Source: Gordonia effusa NBRC 100432
GTDB lineage: Bacteria; Actinomycetota; Actinomycetes; Mycobacteriales; Mycobacteriaceae
NCBI RefSeq assembly: GCF_000241305.1
Contig: NZ_BAEH01000022.1
Coordinates: 1 to 63,910 of the forward strand
Direction of reading: 5' to 3'
DNA: 63,910 bases
The notes beneath the pieces are model-generated. The model was not told where the DNA came from. It saw only the letters and a program-made list of their open reading frames with translations, and did no database searches. Both the position numbers and the translations under genes were made by a program. This document shows positions 42,472-52,219 of the stretch, in pieces. How positions within the stretch are numbered: position 1 is the stretch's first letter; every line of letters begins with the position of its first letter.

Positions 42472-42589
42472 CACGCATCAACCACCCAATTGTGCACACT
42501 CGCTCTTGCTGAACCCAGCTGTCCACAGATCTTCGCGGGATTTTCCCGGATAGGCCGAAAAGTGCACTTCGCGCTATTACTGTCGTCGC

Positions 42590-43156
42590 ATGACCCGGGG
42601 GGATAACGGTGATGGCCGTACAGATGAACAACTACTCAACGCACATATTGCTGGCGATACCGATGCCTTCGCCAGGCTGATCGAGCGACATCAACCCCGA
42701 CTTCTCGCGATCGCCTATCGCACCACCAACAACCCCGAAGACGCACACGACGCTTTACAGGAAGCTCTGTTGAGCGCCCATTGCATGGCGACGCACTACC
42801 GGGCCGAAGCCAAGGTGATCTCGTGGCTGCACCGCATCGTCGTGAATGCATGCCTCGACCGAATCCGTCGGAATAAGAGCCATCGGACCATTCCGATTCC
42901 CGAGTTCGACATTTTGCCGCTCGCCGACCCACATGACCACACCACCGAAGTCGACCTAGCCGTGTCCGTCGGCCGCGCCCTCGACCTTCTGCCGCCCGAC
43001 CAGCGAGCTGCCGTGGTCGCCGTCGACGTCGAAGGACTGCCGGTCCATGAGGCTGCCAGACGTCTCGGAGTGCCAGCGGGAACCATCAAAAGTCGCTGTG
43101 CGCGAGGACGTTTGAAGCTCGCGACACTTCTCGGCCATCTCCAGGAACCAGTCTGA
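42590..43156 (+). CDS. sigM: ECF sigma factor SigM
   Basis: 188 residues. Region 2: 'FARLIERHQPRLLAIAYRTTNNPEDAHDALQEALLSA'; region 4: 'LPPDQRAAVVAVDVEGLPVHEAARRLGVPAGTIKSRCARGRLKLA'. Position before an anti-sigma gene and trxB/trx identifies it as the orthologue of mycobacterial SigM (Rv3911). An imperfect hairpin CGGGA-TTT-TCCCG lies about 45 bp upstream. Confidence 0.93.
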   Translation: MTRGDNGDGRTDEQLLNAHIAGDTDAFARLIERHQPRLLAIAYRTTNNPEDAHDALQEALLSAHCMATHYRAEAKVISWLHRIVVNACLDRIRRNKSHRTIPIPEFDILPLADPHDHTTEVDLAVSVGRALDLLPPDQRAAVVAVDVEGLPVHEAARRLGVPAGTIKSRCARGRLKLATLLGHLQEPV

Positions 43157-43212
43157 GACACGTCGTAAAGTAATAGAACCTGACCGACCCATCCCATGAA
43201 GTCGACGAAAGC

Positions 43213-43938
43213 ATGGCAATGACCCCACCGGCACGCGGCAGAACCGAGCCTGGGTCTATCAGTCCACCCGAACCGCCCTATCCACCGGAACTTCTGGCCG
43301 ACCTGCACGCCGATGTCCTGCCGCCCGACGTCGCCACTCACATCAGGGCGCGTATCGCCGACGATCCGGTAGCGCGGGAAACTCTCGCCTCCCTCGACCG
43401 AACCCAGCTGCTATTGCGTGAGTTACCGGTCGTCGAGCATGAGGTGCGACCGGCGGTTCGCGCCGCGACCGATCGGACCCTCGCCACTGTCGCCGCCGAC
43501 GTCGCTGACCGAAATCACCGAGTCGCGGGCCCGCATCGCCGGATTTCCCTGGTCGCGACCGCGGCGTCGGTACTGGTCGTCGCGGCGCTGGCGCTGAGCA
43601 TCTGGCAAATCACCCGGCCCGACGCGGCGACCCCGCCCGACGTCGGCTCCGATATCACCCTCAGCTCCAACGAAACTATCGCCAGCTTGGCGTTGCTGGG
43701 GCGAGTCTCGGGTGCACCGTTCGCCGACACTCGGGCACTTCGCAGGTGCACCGCGGCAAACGGTGTTCCCGAGTCGACCGCGATCGTCGGTTACGGACCG
43801 GTCCAGGTCCGTCAGCGGACCGCCGTCATGATTCTGTTGGCCACCGGCATCGCCGGAAGATTCGACGTTCTGCTAGTCGGAGCGGGATGTGACACGGGCA
43901 CCCCGACCACCATCGCCAGATCAACGATCGGTGCCTGA
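43213..43938 (+). CDS. rsmA: Anti-sigma-M factor-like membrane protein
   Basis: 241 residues. The cytoplasmic N-terminal about 110 residues include 'PYPPELLADLHADVLPPDVATHIRARI'; one membrane segment ('ISLVATAASVLVVAALALSIW') is followed by an extracytoplasmic domain. There is no HxxxCxxC zinc motif, so it is not a redox-sensing ZAS-type anti-sigma. The gene position matches Rv3912 (RsmA), which inhibits SigM. Identification rests mainly on position and topology. Confidence 0.82.
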   Translation: MAMTPPARGRTEPGSISPPEPPYPPELLADLHADVLPPDVATHIRARIADDPVARETLASLDRTQLLLRELPVVEHEVRPAVRAATDRTLATVAADVADRNHRVAGPHRRISLVATAASVLVVAALALSIWQITRPDAATPPDVGSDITLSSNETIASLALLGRVSGAPFADTRALRRCTAANGVPESTAIVGYGPVQVRQRTAVMILLATGIAGRFDVLLVGAGCDTGTPTTIARSTIGA

Positions 43939-43958
43939 TCAAGCCGGTCCCACCGGCC

Positions 43959-43985
43959 GGGAACAACTATCTCTACCCTTATGTT
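43959..43985 (+). promoter_or_regulatory. SigH/SigR-type promoter for trxB
   Basis: GGGAAC (43959-43964) followed after exactly 18 bp by GTT (43983-43985) agrees with the SigR/SigH consensus GGAA(T/C)-N18-GTT. trxB-trx is an established target of this oxidative-stress sigma factor in Streptomyces and mycobacteria. It lies 41 bp before the trxB start. Confidence 0.6.
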
Positions 43986-44025
43986 GAATTAGCCGAATAA
44001 CACGCCAGGTAACCCGGAGGACCAA

Positions 44026-44997
44026 TTGACCGACACCGACCAGATCCACGACATCATCATCATCGGATCGGGCCCCGCTGGTTACACCGCAGCCGTCTAC
44101 GCGGCCCGCGCTGAGCTGTCTCCGGTTGTATTCGAGGGCACCCAATTCGGCGGCGCGTTGATGACCACCACCGAGGTGGAGAACTTCCCCGGCTTCCAGT
44201 CCGGCATCCAAGGCCCGGCACTCATGGACGAGATGCGCGAGCAAGCGCTCCGATTTGGCGCTGACCTGCGCATGGAAGACGTCGACGCGGTCCGCCTGAC
44301 CGGCGAGATCAAAGAAGTAGAGGTAGACGGTGAAGTGCACCGTGCCCGCGCGGTGATTCTCGCGATGGGCGCCGCTGCCCGATACCTCGATGTCCCCGGC
44401 GAACAAGACCTGCTCGGCCGCGGCGTCTCCGCCTGCGCTACCTGCGACGGCTTCTTCTTCAAAGACCAAGACATCGCCGTTATCGGCGGCGGCGACTCCG
44501 CGATGGAAGAGGCAACCTTCCTAACGAAATTCGCCCGCAAGGTCTACCTGGTCCACCGGCGCGAGGAGTTCCGCTCCTCGCGGATCATGCTGGACCGCGC
44601 CCGTGACAACGAGAAGATCGAGTTCATCACAAACGCCGCGGTCGAATCGGTACACGGGGAGACCGGCGTCACCAGTCTCACACTGCGTAAGACCGACGTC
44701 GCCGACGAAACGGCAACCCTCGACGTCACCGGCATGTTCGTCGCGATCGGCCACGATCCGCGCAGCGAACTCGTACGCGACCAGGTCGAGCTCGACGCCG
44801 AGGGTTATGTACAGGTTCAGGGCCGCACCACCTATACGTCGCTGCCGGGCGTCTTCGCCGCGGGCGATCTGGTCGACCACACCTATCGTCAGGCGATCAC
44901 CGCCGCGGGCAGCGGCTGTGCCGCCGCCATCGACGCCGAGCGCTGGCTCGCCGACCAAAAGCATGCCGCGCCCGTCGCCGCTGCCTCCGCTTCTTAA
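44026..44997 (+). CDS. trxB: Thioredoxin reductase
   Basis: 323 residues. FAD site GSGPAG at 14-19, active-site CATC at 137-140, NADPH site '[12 protein letters not shown]' near 152-163, and a late '[27 protein letters not shown]'. It reduces thioredoxin with NADPH. Start is TTG 44026 with GGAGGA upstream. It is followed 22 bp later by trx; both are probably under SigH-type control. Confidence 0.96.
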   Translation: MTDTDQIHDIIIIGSGPAGYTAAVYAARAELSPVVFEGTQFGGALMTTTEVENFPGFQSGIQGPALMDEMREQALRFGADLRMEDVDAVRLTGEIKEVEVDGEVHRARAVILAMGAAARYLDVPGEQDLLGRGVSACATCDGFFFKDQDIAVIGGGDSAMEEATFLTKFARKVYLVHRREEFRSSRIMLDRARDNEKIEFITNAAVESVHGETGVTSLTLRKTDVADETATLDVTGMFVAIGHDPRSELVRDQVELDAEGYVQVQGRTTYTSLPGVFAAGDLVDHTYRQAITAAGSGCAAAIDAERWLADQKHAAPVAAASAS

Positions 44998-45019
44998 CAC
45001 CATCATCTAGGGAGATCCC

Positions 45020-45352
45020 ATGGGTAACAACACAATTGCCACCACCGATGCCACCTTCAAGGCCGATGTCATCGAGTCCGGTAAGCCGGTTCTCGTCGAC
45101 TTCTGGGCAACCTGGTGCGGACCATGCAAGATGGTCGCACCTGTTCTCGAAGAAATCGCCGGCGACTACGCGGACAAGTTGACCATCGCCAAACTCGACG
45201 TCGATGAGAATCCGACGACCGCCCGCGACTTCCAGGTCATGTCGATTCCGACGCTGATCCTGTTCGAGAACGGGAAGGCGACCAAAACCATCGTTGGCGC
45301 CAAGGGTAAAGCTGCCCTGCTGCGCGAGCTCGGTAGCGTCGTCGAAGGGTAG
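45020..45352 (+). CDS. trxA: Thioredoxin
   Basis: 110 residues with the WCGPC active site (32-36) and '[27 protein letters not shown]'. It corresponds to mycobacterial TrxC. General protein disulphide reductant; coupled with trxB. GGGAGA precedes ATG 45020. Confidence 0.96.
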   Translation: MGNNTIATTDATFKADVIESGKPVLVDFWATWCGPCKMVAPVLEEIAGDYADKLTIAKLDVDENPTTARDFQVMSIPTLILFENGKATKTIVGAKGKAALLRELGSVVEG

Positions 45353-45490
45353 TCGCCCAAGGTCGTGGCCTGGGTAAAGTCGACGAGATGATGCGATAAC
45401 TCACGATTATTTGGTTGTCGACGCCTAACCCTGCGACAATCTGACTTGCCACATTGTCCGTACCCAGATTGTCAGCGAGGAGAGCTTTGG

Positions 45491-46660
45491 ATGCCGTCGT
45501 TCAGGTTGGGTGACCACGGCTCGGCAGTCGCCGAGATCCGGTCCATCCTGATCAACCAAGGTCTCCTGGCCGGGTCTGTTTCCGAGGGTGCCGTGGTCTC
45601 GGCCAACGGCTGGACCAGCCCCGACGCCGTTTTCGACGTCGCGACCGATCATGCGGTGCGCGCCTTTCAGCAGCAGCGCGGACTTCTCGTCGACGGCGTC
45701 GTCGGCCAGGCGACCTATCGTGCGTTGCGCGAATCGTCATACCACCTGGGCGCACGGGTTTTGCTGTATCGCTTGTCCTCGCCGATGGTTGGCGACGACG
45801 TCGCGACGCTCCAATCCCGGCTTCAGAATCTCGGGTACTACACGTCCATCGTTGACGGTATCTTCGGCGAGACCACCCATAACTCGGTGTGTCTCTACCA
45901 AAGTGAATATGGACTGTCCTCCGACGGCATCTGCGGTCCGGCAACGCTGCGATCGCTCGAACGTCTCGGCACCCGGATTACCGGTGGCTCACCGCATGCC
46001 ATTCGCGAGGAAGAGCGCGTTCGACGCTCCGGACCTCGACTGACCGGCAAACGTATCGTCATCGACCCCGGCTCGGGGAGCGGTCAGCCAACCGAAGAGC
46101 TCGCCGACCTCGAGGCACGGGTGCTCTGGGATCTCGCGTCACGGCTCGAAGGACGGATGTCGGCGGCTGGAATGGAAACCTTCCTGTCGCACGATGGCCG
46201 CGAGCGGCCGACCGATGAAGAACGTGCCCGCGTCGCGAATGCCGTTGACGCGGATATAGTTTTGGCGCTCCGCTGTGCGTCAAGCAGCACCGAATCCGCC
46301 AACGGGGTCGCGACGTTCTACTTCGGTAACTCGCATGGTTCGTCGTCGATGATCGGCCGCAACCTTTCCGGCTTCATCCAGCGGGAGATCGTCGCGCGGA
46401 CCGGACTCGCCGACTGCCGATCCCATCAACGCACCTGGGATCTTCTTCGGTTGACCCGAATGCCGGTGTCGCTCATCGACATTGGGTATCTGACCAACTC
46501 GCTCGACGCCAGCAAGCTCGACGATCCGCGGACCCGCGACGTAATCGCCGAAGCCATTCTCGTTGCCGTCAAGCGACTGTATCTACTCGACGCAGACGAT
46601 CGCCCTACTGGCACATACACTTTCGCCGATCTATTGGCCGCCGAAGAAGTCGCGACCTAG
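45491..46660 (+). CDS. cwlM: CwlM-like peptidoglycan regulator (degenerate amidase)
   Basis: 389 residues from ATG 45491 (GAGGAG upstream). Two peptidoglycan-binding domains (about 5-80 and 90-160; 'VRAFQQQRGLLVDGVVGQATYRAL', 'GYYTSIVDGIFGETTHNSV') precede an Amidase_3 domain. In that domain zinc-ligand His residues are replaced: DPGS at 192-195 where DPGH is expected, and Arg261 where the second His should be; Glu208 remains. It is therefore probably not an amidase. In mycobacteria CwlM is an essential PknB substrate that controls MurA and envelope synthesis. Confidence 0.92.
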   Translation: MPSFRLGDHGSAVAEIRSILINQGLLAGSVSEGAVVSANGWTSPDAVFDVATDHAVRAFQQQRGLLVDGVVGQATYRALRESSYHLGARVLLYRLSSPMVGDDVATLQSRLQNLGYYTSIVDGIFGETTHNSVCLYQSEYGLSSDGICGPATLRSLERLGTRITGGSPHAIREEERVRRSGPRLTGKRIVIDPGSGSGQPTEELADLEARVLWDLASRLEGRMSAAGMETFLSHDGRERPTDEERARVANAVDADIVLALRCASSSTESANGVATFYFGNSHGSSSMIGRNLSGFIQREIVARTGLADCRSHQRTWDLLRLTRMPVSLIDIGYLTNSLDASKLDDPRTRDVIAEAILVAVKRLYLLDADDRPTGTYTFADLLAAEEVAT

Positions 46661-46666
46661 TCGCTC

Positions 46667-47377
46667 TTAGCCAACCGGCAGCGCGTCGACCTTGCGCTCA
46701 CGCGAGGTCAACTCCATCGTTGCCTCGATCACGAGTTTCTCCAACGCACCTTCGACGGCGGATTTCCAGCCGAGGCCTTCGTCGAGTTCGAGCCGGAACC
46801 GCGGGAACCGCGGATGGGGAGCGACGAGGTCGAAGCCCGAGTCCTTCAAGAATTCGGCATCCATCATGCAGTTGGTGCACAACTCGCTGATGAGCTCGGC
46901 AATGCCGTCGTCGGCTCCGATGATGCCGAATGCTTCGATCGCGCGGACACCACGCTGTATCAGATCGGACACCACCGCGTCGAGCAGAATCGGCGCCGCC
47001 TCGGTGAAACCGGCCTCGGCCGTGATCGACGTCAACAGCACGGCGTCGTGACTCACCGGCGAAGTAGGGAAGTGGCTCGCGCGAGGTACTCGGGCGGGCG
47101 GGGCGTAGAACGCGGTGCCGACCACCGACTGCATGGTGGTGTCGACGGCGAGCTGCGCACAGGTACCCCACTCGAGCAGCAGCCCGGAAACCCACGCTTC
47201 CTTGTCGAACTCGCTCTCGAAGATCGCCGTCGTCGTCGACGCGGTCTCGGCAAACATCGGAGTGGCCAAACTTTGCTCGATGGTCGCCGGGTCCACCTCC
47301 CAGAAGACACACCGGCGAGTATGCGACGGCAAATTCTCGAATCCACTGAGATCGAGGCGCACAATCGACAGTCCCAC
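46667..47377 (-). CDS. Conserved Rv3916c-like protein, possibly acetyltransferase-related
   Basis: 236 residues starting with GTG 47377. 'TSITAEAGFTEAAPILLDAVVSDLIQRGVRAIEAFGI' and 'CMMDAEFLKDSGFDLVAPHPRFPRFRLELD' recall a GNAT-like core, but no clear acetyl-CoA motif is visible. The position between cwlM and parB is that of M. tuberculosis Rv3916c, conserved in the order. Function unknown. Confidence 0.78.
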   Translation of the reverse strand: MGLSIVRLDLSGFENLPSHTRRCVFWEVDPATIEQSLATPMFAETASTTTAIFESEFDKEAWVSGLLLEWGTCAQLAVDTTMQSVVGTAFYAPPARVPRASHFPTSPVSHDAVLLTSITAEAGFTEAAPILLDAVVSDLIQRGVRAIEAFGIIGADDGIAELISELCTNCMMDAEFLKDSGFDLVAPHPRFPRFRLELDEGLGWKSAVEGALEKLVIEATMELTSRERKVDALPVG

Positions 47378-47516
47378 GGTCAGTTCACCCGACCGTGGCA
47401 GCAGTCATTCGAAAACTGTTGTCCTGCAATGCTTTTCGCACGATGGCCAACCTTCTCCGACGATATCGTCACTGTGACGTTATTCCCTGGTGTCCGTGTA
47501 AGGGAGAATTTCACCT

Positions 47517-48518
47517 CTATCCGCGACTCTGTTCGGAAATCATCCCAACGATCCGCTCGAGGTCATCGACCGAGCCGAACTCGACGACGATCTTGCCCTT
47601 GCGCTTGCCGAGGCTCACCGTCACCCGGGTATCGAGCTTGTCGGAGAGCCGTTCGGCGACGTCTTGAAGACCCGGCATCTGCATCGGTTTGCGGCGCTGC
47701 TGTGTGGTCGGCTTAGTCGGAGCGTCTTCCCGGTTGGCGAGCGTGACCGCTTCTTCAGTCGCGCGGACCGACATACCTTCGGCAACGATGCGGGCGGCCA
47801 ACTCGACCTGTGCGTCGCTTCCGGTCTCCAGAGCGAGCAATGCGCGAGCGTGTCCGGCCGATAGAACTCCGGCAGCGACTCGACTCTGCACCAGGACTGG
47901 TAACTTCAGCAGTCGGATCATGTTGGTAATCAGGGGACGCGAACGACCTAGTTTCGCGGCCAACTGCTCATGTGTCACGTCGAACTCTTCGAGCAGCTGT
48001 TGATATGCGGCTGCCTCTTCCAACGGGTTCAGCTGCGCCCGATGAATATTTTCGAGGAGCGCGTCGCGCAGCATGTCGCCATCATTCGTCTCCCGGACGA
48101 TGGCGGGGACTGCCTCGAGACCCGCTTCCTGACTCGCGCGCCAGCGACGCTCGCCCATGACGATCTGAAATTTGACGCCGTCGGCGGTCGGCTTGGGAAG
48201 CGTCCGGACGACGATCGGCTGCATCAGCCCGAACTCGCGGATCGAATGGATGAGTTCATCCATTGCCTCTTCGTCGAAGACAGTTCGCGGCTGGTGCGGG
48301 TTTGGCTGGATCAGCTTGGGAGCGATCTCGCGGTAGACGGCGATCTCGTCGGAGACCGACGGCGTCGGCGCGTCGGTGCTTGGGGGAGCGCCTCCGCCGA
48401 TCACGACGTCGGCGGCCGCGCTGCCCAATCCGGGCCCGGCTTCTTCGGTCGGTGTCGTCGGGATCAGGGCCGCCAGACCCCGGCCCAGACCGCCACGGCG
48501 TTGTGTTTCCCGGCTCAC
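47517..48518 (-). CDS. parB: Chromosome partitioning protein ParB
   Basis: 333 residues. N-terminal CTP-binding domain with '[22 protein letters not shown]' (GERRxRA box) and '[24 protein letters not shown]'; DNA-binding helix-turn-helix '[24 protein letters not shown]'; C-terminal dimerisation domain. It binds parS and spreads as a CTP-dependent clamp for origin segregation. GTG start overlaps the parA stop (GTGA). Confidence 0.96.
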   Translation of the reverse strand: MSRETQRRGGLGRGLAALIPTTPTEEAGPGLGSAAADVVIGGGAPPSTDAPTPSVSDEIAVYREIAPKLIQPNPHQPRTVFDEEAMDELIHSIREFGLMQPIVVRTLPKPTADGVKFQIVMGERRWRASQEAGLEAVPAIVRETNDGDMLRDALLENIHRAQLNPLEEAAAYQQLLEEFDVTHEQLAAKLGRSRPLITNMIRLLKLPVLVQSRVAAGVLSAGHARALLALETGSDAQVELAARIVAEGMSVRATEEAVTLANREDAPTKPTTQQRRKPMQMPGLQDVAERLSDKLDTRVTVSLGKRKGKIVVEFGSVDDLERIVGMISEQSRG

Positions 48519-49591
48519 TTGACCCCCTCCGGGCTAACCGCTTTGATTGCGAACTCACGAGCGGCGTCGAGATAGCTCATCGCTCCACGTGAACCCGGGT
48601 CGTATTCGATGATCGTCATCGCGTAGCCGGGAGCTTCGGAGACTTTGACGCTTCGCGGAATGATCGTGCTCAATACCTTGTCACCGAAGTGAGTGCGTAC
48701 TTCCTCGGCGACCTGATCGGCCAACTTCGTCCGGCCGTCGTACATCGTCAATAGCACCGTCGAGACATGAAGATCGCGATTGAGATGAGCCTGGACCAAC
48801 TCGATATTCCGAAGTAGCTGGCCCACGCCTTCGAGTGCGTAGTACTCACACTGAATCGGGATCAGCACCTCGCGCGCAGCCACCATCGCGTTGACCGTCA
48901 GTAGCCCAAGCGATGGTGGGCAGTCGATGAGCACGTAGTCGATACCAAGTTCGGCGAGCGTGTCCTGGTCTATCGCATTGCGCAATCTGTTCTCTCGGGC
49001 GACCAGTGAGACCAGTTCGATCTCGGCGCCGGCGAGATCCAAAGTCGCCGGGACACAGTAGAGATTGTCGTTGCTAGGGGACTTCTGAATCGCTTCCCGA
49101 AGTGTGACCTCGCCGAGGAGTAGTTCGTAGACCGACGCGATGTCGGGCTGCCGATGGTCGATTCCTAACGCGGTGCTCGCATTTCCCTGCGGGTCGAGAT
49201 CGATCACGAGAACGCCGAGCCCATGTATCGAGAGGCCGGCCGCCATATTGACCGCGGTGGTGGTCTTGCCGACGCCGCCTTTCTGATTGGCCACAGTGAT
49301 CACGCGGATAGCTGGGGGGCGGGGGAGTTGACCACTGGCACCCGGCGTCAGAACCTGACTGGCGCGTGCTGCGGCAGCGGCGATCGGGGTGTCGTTGAAG
49401 TCAGGCTGCGGTGACCGTCCAGCGGTGCCGGATCCACTTGTTTCACGTGAAACAGTCGGTCTCTTCTGGGCCACGCTGGAACTCCTCGGTGCTTCACTCG
49501 ACGAATGCGAATCGACATCTTCGACGGCTACGGACGCCGTCCTGTCGCGATCTCTATTGTGCGCTTTCGCGCGCTTCCAAGCCAACTTCAA
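48515..49591 (-). CDS. parA: Chromosome partitioning ATPase ParA
   Basis: 358 residues if the TTG at 49591 is used; it overlaps the rsmG stop (TTGA). Deviant Walker A '[14 protein letters not shown]', '[15 protein letters not shown]', '[16 protein letters not shown]'. The first about 90 residues are low-complexity and poorly conserved, so the start is uncertain. 'TVSRETS' in this leader is encoded by a parS site, as in mycobacterial ParA ('NVSRETS'). Confidence 0.95.
   Translation of the reverse strand: MKLAWKRAKAHNRDRDRTASVAVEDVDSHSSSEAPRSSSVAQKRPTVSRETSGSGTAGRSPQPDFNDTPIAAAAARASQVLTPGASGQLPRPPAIRVITVANQKGGVGKTTTAVNMAAGLSIHGLGVLVIDLDPQGNASTALGIDHRQPDIASVYELLLGEVTLREAIQKSPSNDNLYCVPATLDLAGAEIELVSLVARENRLRNAIDQDTLAELGIDYVLIDCPPSLGLLTVNAMVAAREVLIPIQCEYYALEGVGQLLRNIELVQAHLNRDLHVSTVLLTMYDGRTKLADQVAEEVRTHFGDKVLSTIIPRSVKVSEAPGYAMTIIEYDPGSRGAMSYLDAAREFAIKAVSPEGVK
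49439..49454. promoter_or_regulatory. parS: parS site 1 (inside parA coding sequence)
   Basis: TGTTTCACGTGAAACA, a perfect 16-bp parS palindrome. It is read through as Val-Ser-Arg-Glu-Thr in the ParA leader. Confidence 0.95.
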
Positions 49592-50274
49592 GACCTTCCA
49601 GACGATCGATTACGTCGCTTCGACTTCGAGACCGAAACCTTGGTCCCGACGACGACGATGGTCGGGACGGACAGAAGGTCAGCACCGCACTCGCGCACCT
49701 CGAGATCGACTAAGCCCAGCCGATTGACTGCCTCCGCATGCTCGCCGATCTCCTCCGCTGCCGACGACCCCTTCAACGCGACCAACCGGCCGCCAGTGCG
49801 GATCAGGGGAGCGGACCACTTCGCCAATCGATCGAGAGGTGCAACCGCTCGCGAAGTCACGACGTCGGCGCCGCCCACACGGTCAATCACCGCGCTCTCT
49901 TCTGCTCGACCACGCACCACCTCAATCGCGAGACCCAAGTCCGCGATGACTTCCTCGAGGAAGGTCGCACGGCGCAGCAACGGTTCCACGAGTGTCATCC
50001 GCACATCCCGTCGTGCAATCGCCAACGGGATTCCAGGCAAACCCGCGCCACTCCCGATATCGACGATGGACTCGCCCTCGGCAAGGCACTCGCTCACGAC
50101 AGCGCAATTGATCAAGTGGCGTTCCCATAGACGCGGCGCTTCGCGTGGCCCTATCAATCCTCGGACAACCGCGGCTTCCGCGAGCCAATCCCAGTACTTC
50201 TCGGCGACATCTACTTGTGCGCCGAAGATCTCTCGTGCGAGCGCGGGTGCGTCCCGCGCTGCGGCGTCAGGCAT
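49588..50274 (-). CDS. rsmG: 16S rRNA (guanine-527-N7) methyltransferase RsmG/GidB
   Basis: 228 residues. SAM-binding '[30 protein letters not shown]' and '[20 protein letters not shown]'. It methylates G527 of 16S rRNA; loss gives low-level streptomycin resistance in mycobacteria. The C-terminal basic tail '[13 protein letters not shown]' is an extension. It lies between parS 2 and parA; a hairpin terminator separates it from jag, so it probably has its own promoter near parS 2. Confidence 0.95.
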   Translation of the reverse strand: MPDAAARDAPALAREIFGAQVDVAEKYWDWLAEAAVVRGLIGPREAPRLWERHLINCAVVSECLAEGESIVDIGSGAGLPGIPLAIARRDVRMTLVEPLLRRATFLEEVIADLGLAIEVVRGRAEESAVIDRVGGADVVTSRAVAPLDRLAKWSAPLIRTGGRLVALKGSSAAEEIGEHAEAVNRLGLVDLEVRECGADLLSVPTIVVVGTKVSVSKSKRRNRSSGRS

Positions 50275-50295
50275 TCATCGATCCCTCCGGGGTGA

Positions 50296-50311
50296 TGTTT
50301 CACGTGAAACA
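50296..50311. promoter_or_regulatory. parS: parS site 2 (rsmG leader)
   Basis: A second perfect TGTTTCACGTGAAACA, 22 bp upstream of the rsmG start codon, so ParB binding may also affect expression of the rsmG-parA-parB transcript. Confidence 0.95.
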
Positions 50312-50376
50312 CGGATACCGCGTGTCGACAGCACGGTGAATTACACCCTCGTAATTTATGGCCCTACAACGAAAGA

Positions 50377-50399
50377 AGTCCCGGCTAGAAGCCGGGACT
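50377..50399 (-). terminator. Rho-independent terminator after jag
   Basis: AGTCCCGGCT (50377-50386) pairs perfectly with AGCCGGGACT (50390-50399) around a 3-base loop. On the minus strand it is followed by TTCTTTCGTTG. It ends the rpmH-rnpA-yidD-yidC-jag transcript. Confidence 0.85.
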
Positions 50400-50428
50400 C
50401 TTCACTTCCTTCGCAACACTCTAATGTG

Positions 50429-51046
50429 TCAGTCGGTCTTGATCACCACAACGTGACGTTTGGGCTCGACGCCCTCGCTCTCGCTGACTACACCAGCAAC
50501 GGCCGCGACAGCGTCGTGCACAATCTTCCGCTCGAACGGAGTCATCGGGTCGAGAGCTTCGCGACCACCCTTCTCGGCGACGCGGTTGGCAACCTCGGTA
50601 CCCAACCGAGCCAAGCGATCACGACGATCGGCGCGCCAGCGAGCGACATCGAGCATCAGTCGGCTGCGATCACCCGTCGCTTGTTGAACCGCAAGTCGGG
50701 TCAGCTCCTGCAACGCATCGAGGACTTCGCCTTTCCGACCGACCAGCTTCGTCAAGTCGTCGCCGCCGTCGATGCTCACGACCGCACGATCGCCGTCGAC
50801 ATCCAGATCGATATCGCCGTCGAAGTCGAGGACGTCGAGCAACTGCTCGAGGTAGTCGCCCGCGATCTCACCCTCCTCGACAAGCCGATCCTCTTCGTCG
50901 CCTTCGTCTGCAGCGGCGTCTGCCGCGTCTTCCACTTCGGCTACCGTCTCGTTGGCGGGGGAGTGTACTTCCTCTACCGCGTCCGCCGACGCCGTCTCCG
51001 CCGCGTCGGACTGTGCGGCGTCTTGTGCCGCAGCTTCCGTAGTCAT
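50429..51046 (-). CDS. jag: Jag/KhpB-type KH-R3H RNA-binding protein
   Basis: 205 residues from ATG 51046 (GTG 51055 possible). The acidic N-terminal about 65 residues (Ala/Asp/Glu-rich) are typical of actinobacterial forms. The KH domain has 'KLVGRKGEVLDALQELTRLAVQ'; the R3H domain has 'ERKIVHDAV'. KhpB-type proteins bind RNA and influence cell-wall growth. Downstream of yidC in the conserved order. Confidence 0.92.
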   Translation of the reverse strand: MTTEAAAQDAAQSDAAETASADAVEEVHSPANETVAEVEDAADAAADEGDEEDRLVEEGEIAGDYLEQLLDVLDFDGDIDLDVDGDRAVVSIDGGDDLTKLVGRKGEVLDALQELTRLAVQQATGDRSRLMLDVARWRADRRDRLARLGTEVANRVAEKGGREALDPMTPFERKIVHDAVAAVAGVVSESEGVEPKRHVVVIKTD

Positions 51047-51103
51047 CTCGTTCACCTAACTCTCTGCCTTCAATAAAGTTCGTCTCGCGACCCGACCATC
51101 AGG

Positions 51104-52216
51104 TCAGTGCCGCCCACCCTTACGGCCGCCTTTACGCCGATTCTTGTTGCTGTTCGGACGAGGCTGGGGCTTCTTCGCTTGCCCCTGACCCGATCCGGCG
51201 GATGTTTTCGTCGTCTTCTGCTTCGTGGTCGTGTCAACCGTCGCGGCTACATCGTCGGCGTCGCCAGATTCCTTCGCGAGGCTCGTCTTATTGCGATCGG
51301 GACGTGCGCCCGGCTTAGGCGCGTTCGCCTTGAGCTTTTCTTGTTTCGCCTCGCGCGCTGCTTGTTCTTCACGCTCGATACGACCGAAGACGAGGTGTTG
51401 CTGTCCGTAAGTCCAGACGTTGTTGGACACCCAGTAGAGCAGGATGGCGACAGGGAAGAACGGTCCGGTCACCAAGATGCCGAGCGGGAAGATGTACTGC
51501 GACAGCATCGTCATAAATCGGGTCTGTGGATTTTCCAGAGCCTCGGCGGTCATCCGCTTTGCCGACGCCCGCGCATTCATATAGGTGGCGAAGGAAGCGA
51601 CGAGCATGATCGGAATGACGACGACAGCAATATTGCCGCGAGTGAAGTCGATGGGGTCGGTGGGATGAGCCATGAAGGCTTGCCACTCAGAGATCGGTTC
51701 GGTGATGAAGGACGACAGCGGTACACCGAAGAACCGGGCGTCGAGGAAGTTCTGTACCTGATCGACGCTGAAGAAGTAGTTCGGGAGCTCCCTGGTCTCT
51801 TCGGGGGTGAGCCCGAGCTGACCCATACCGGTCGCGGTCCGGTTGAACGACCGCAGCACGTGGAACAGACCAATGAACACCGGGATTTGCAGCAGCATCG
51901 GCAAACAGCCCAGGAGCGGATTGAAGCCGTGCTCCTTCTGCAGCTTCTGCATCTCCTCGGTCATCTTGACCTTGTCTTTGGCGTACTTCTTACGCACAGC
52001 CTGCATCTGCGGCTGTATCTCTTGCATCTTCTTCGTCGTCTGAATCTGCTTGACGAAAGGTTTGTAGAGAATCGCGCGGAGGGTGAACACCAGGAACACG
52101 ACCGACAAGGCCCAAGCGAAACCGTCCCACCCGGGACTGCTGGGCAGAATGGCATCGAATAGCCAATGCCACACCCACATGATTCCCGACACTGGGTAGT
52201 AGATGAAGTTGAGCAC
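51104..52216 (-). CDS. yidC: Membrane protein insertase YidC/Oxa1
   Basis: 370 residues. Membrane segments with 'IMWVWHWLFDAILP', 'GFAWALSVVFLVFTLRAILYKPFVKQI', the coiled cytoplasmic loop 'QEIQPQMQAVRKKYAKDKVKMTEEMQKLQKEHGFNPLLGCLPMLLQIPVF' and 'TGPFFPVAILLYWVSNNVWTY'. The C-terminal about 90 residues are basic and disordered, a ribosome-contacting tail common in actinobacteria. It inserts membrane proteins with or without SecYEG. Confidence 0.96.
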   Translation of the reverse strand: MLNFIYYPVSGIMWVWHWLFDAILPSSPGWDGFAWALSVVFLVFTLRAILYKPFVKQIQTTKKMQEIQPQMQAVRKKYAKDKVKMTEEMQKLQKEHGFNPLLGCLPMLLQIPVFIGLFHVLRSFNRTATGMGQLGLTPEETRELPNYFFSVDQVQNFLDARFFGVPLSSFITEPISEWQAFMAHPTDPIDFTRGNIAVVVIPIMLVASFATYMNARASAKRMTAEALENPQTRFMTMLSQYIFPLGILVTGPFFPVAILLYWVSNNVWTYGQQHLVFGRIEREEQAAREAKQEKLKANAPKPGARPDRNKTSLAKESGDADDVAATVDTTTKQKTTKTSAGSGQGQAKKPQPRPNSNKNRRKGGRKGGRH

Positions 52217-52219
52217 TTC

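Noticed and set aside
49505..51076. 523-codon plus-strand frame across rsmG and jag
   Set aside because: It crosses two well-supported genes, a parS site and a terminator on the opposite strand, and its composition is not protein-like.
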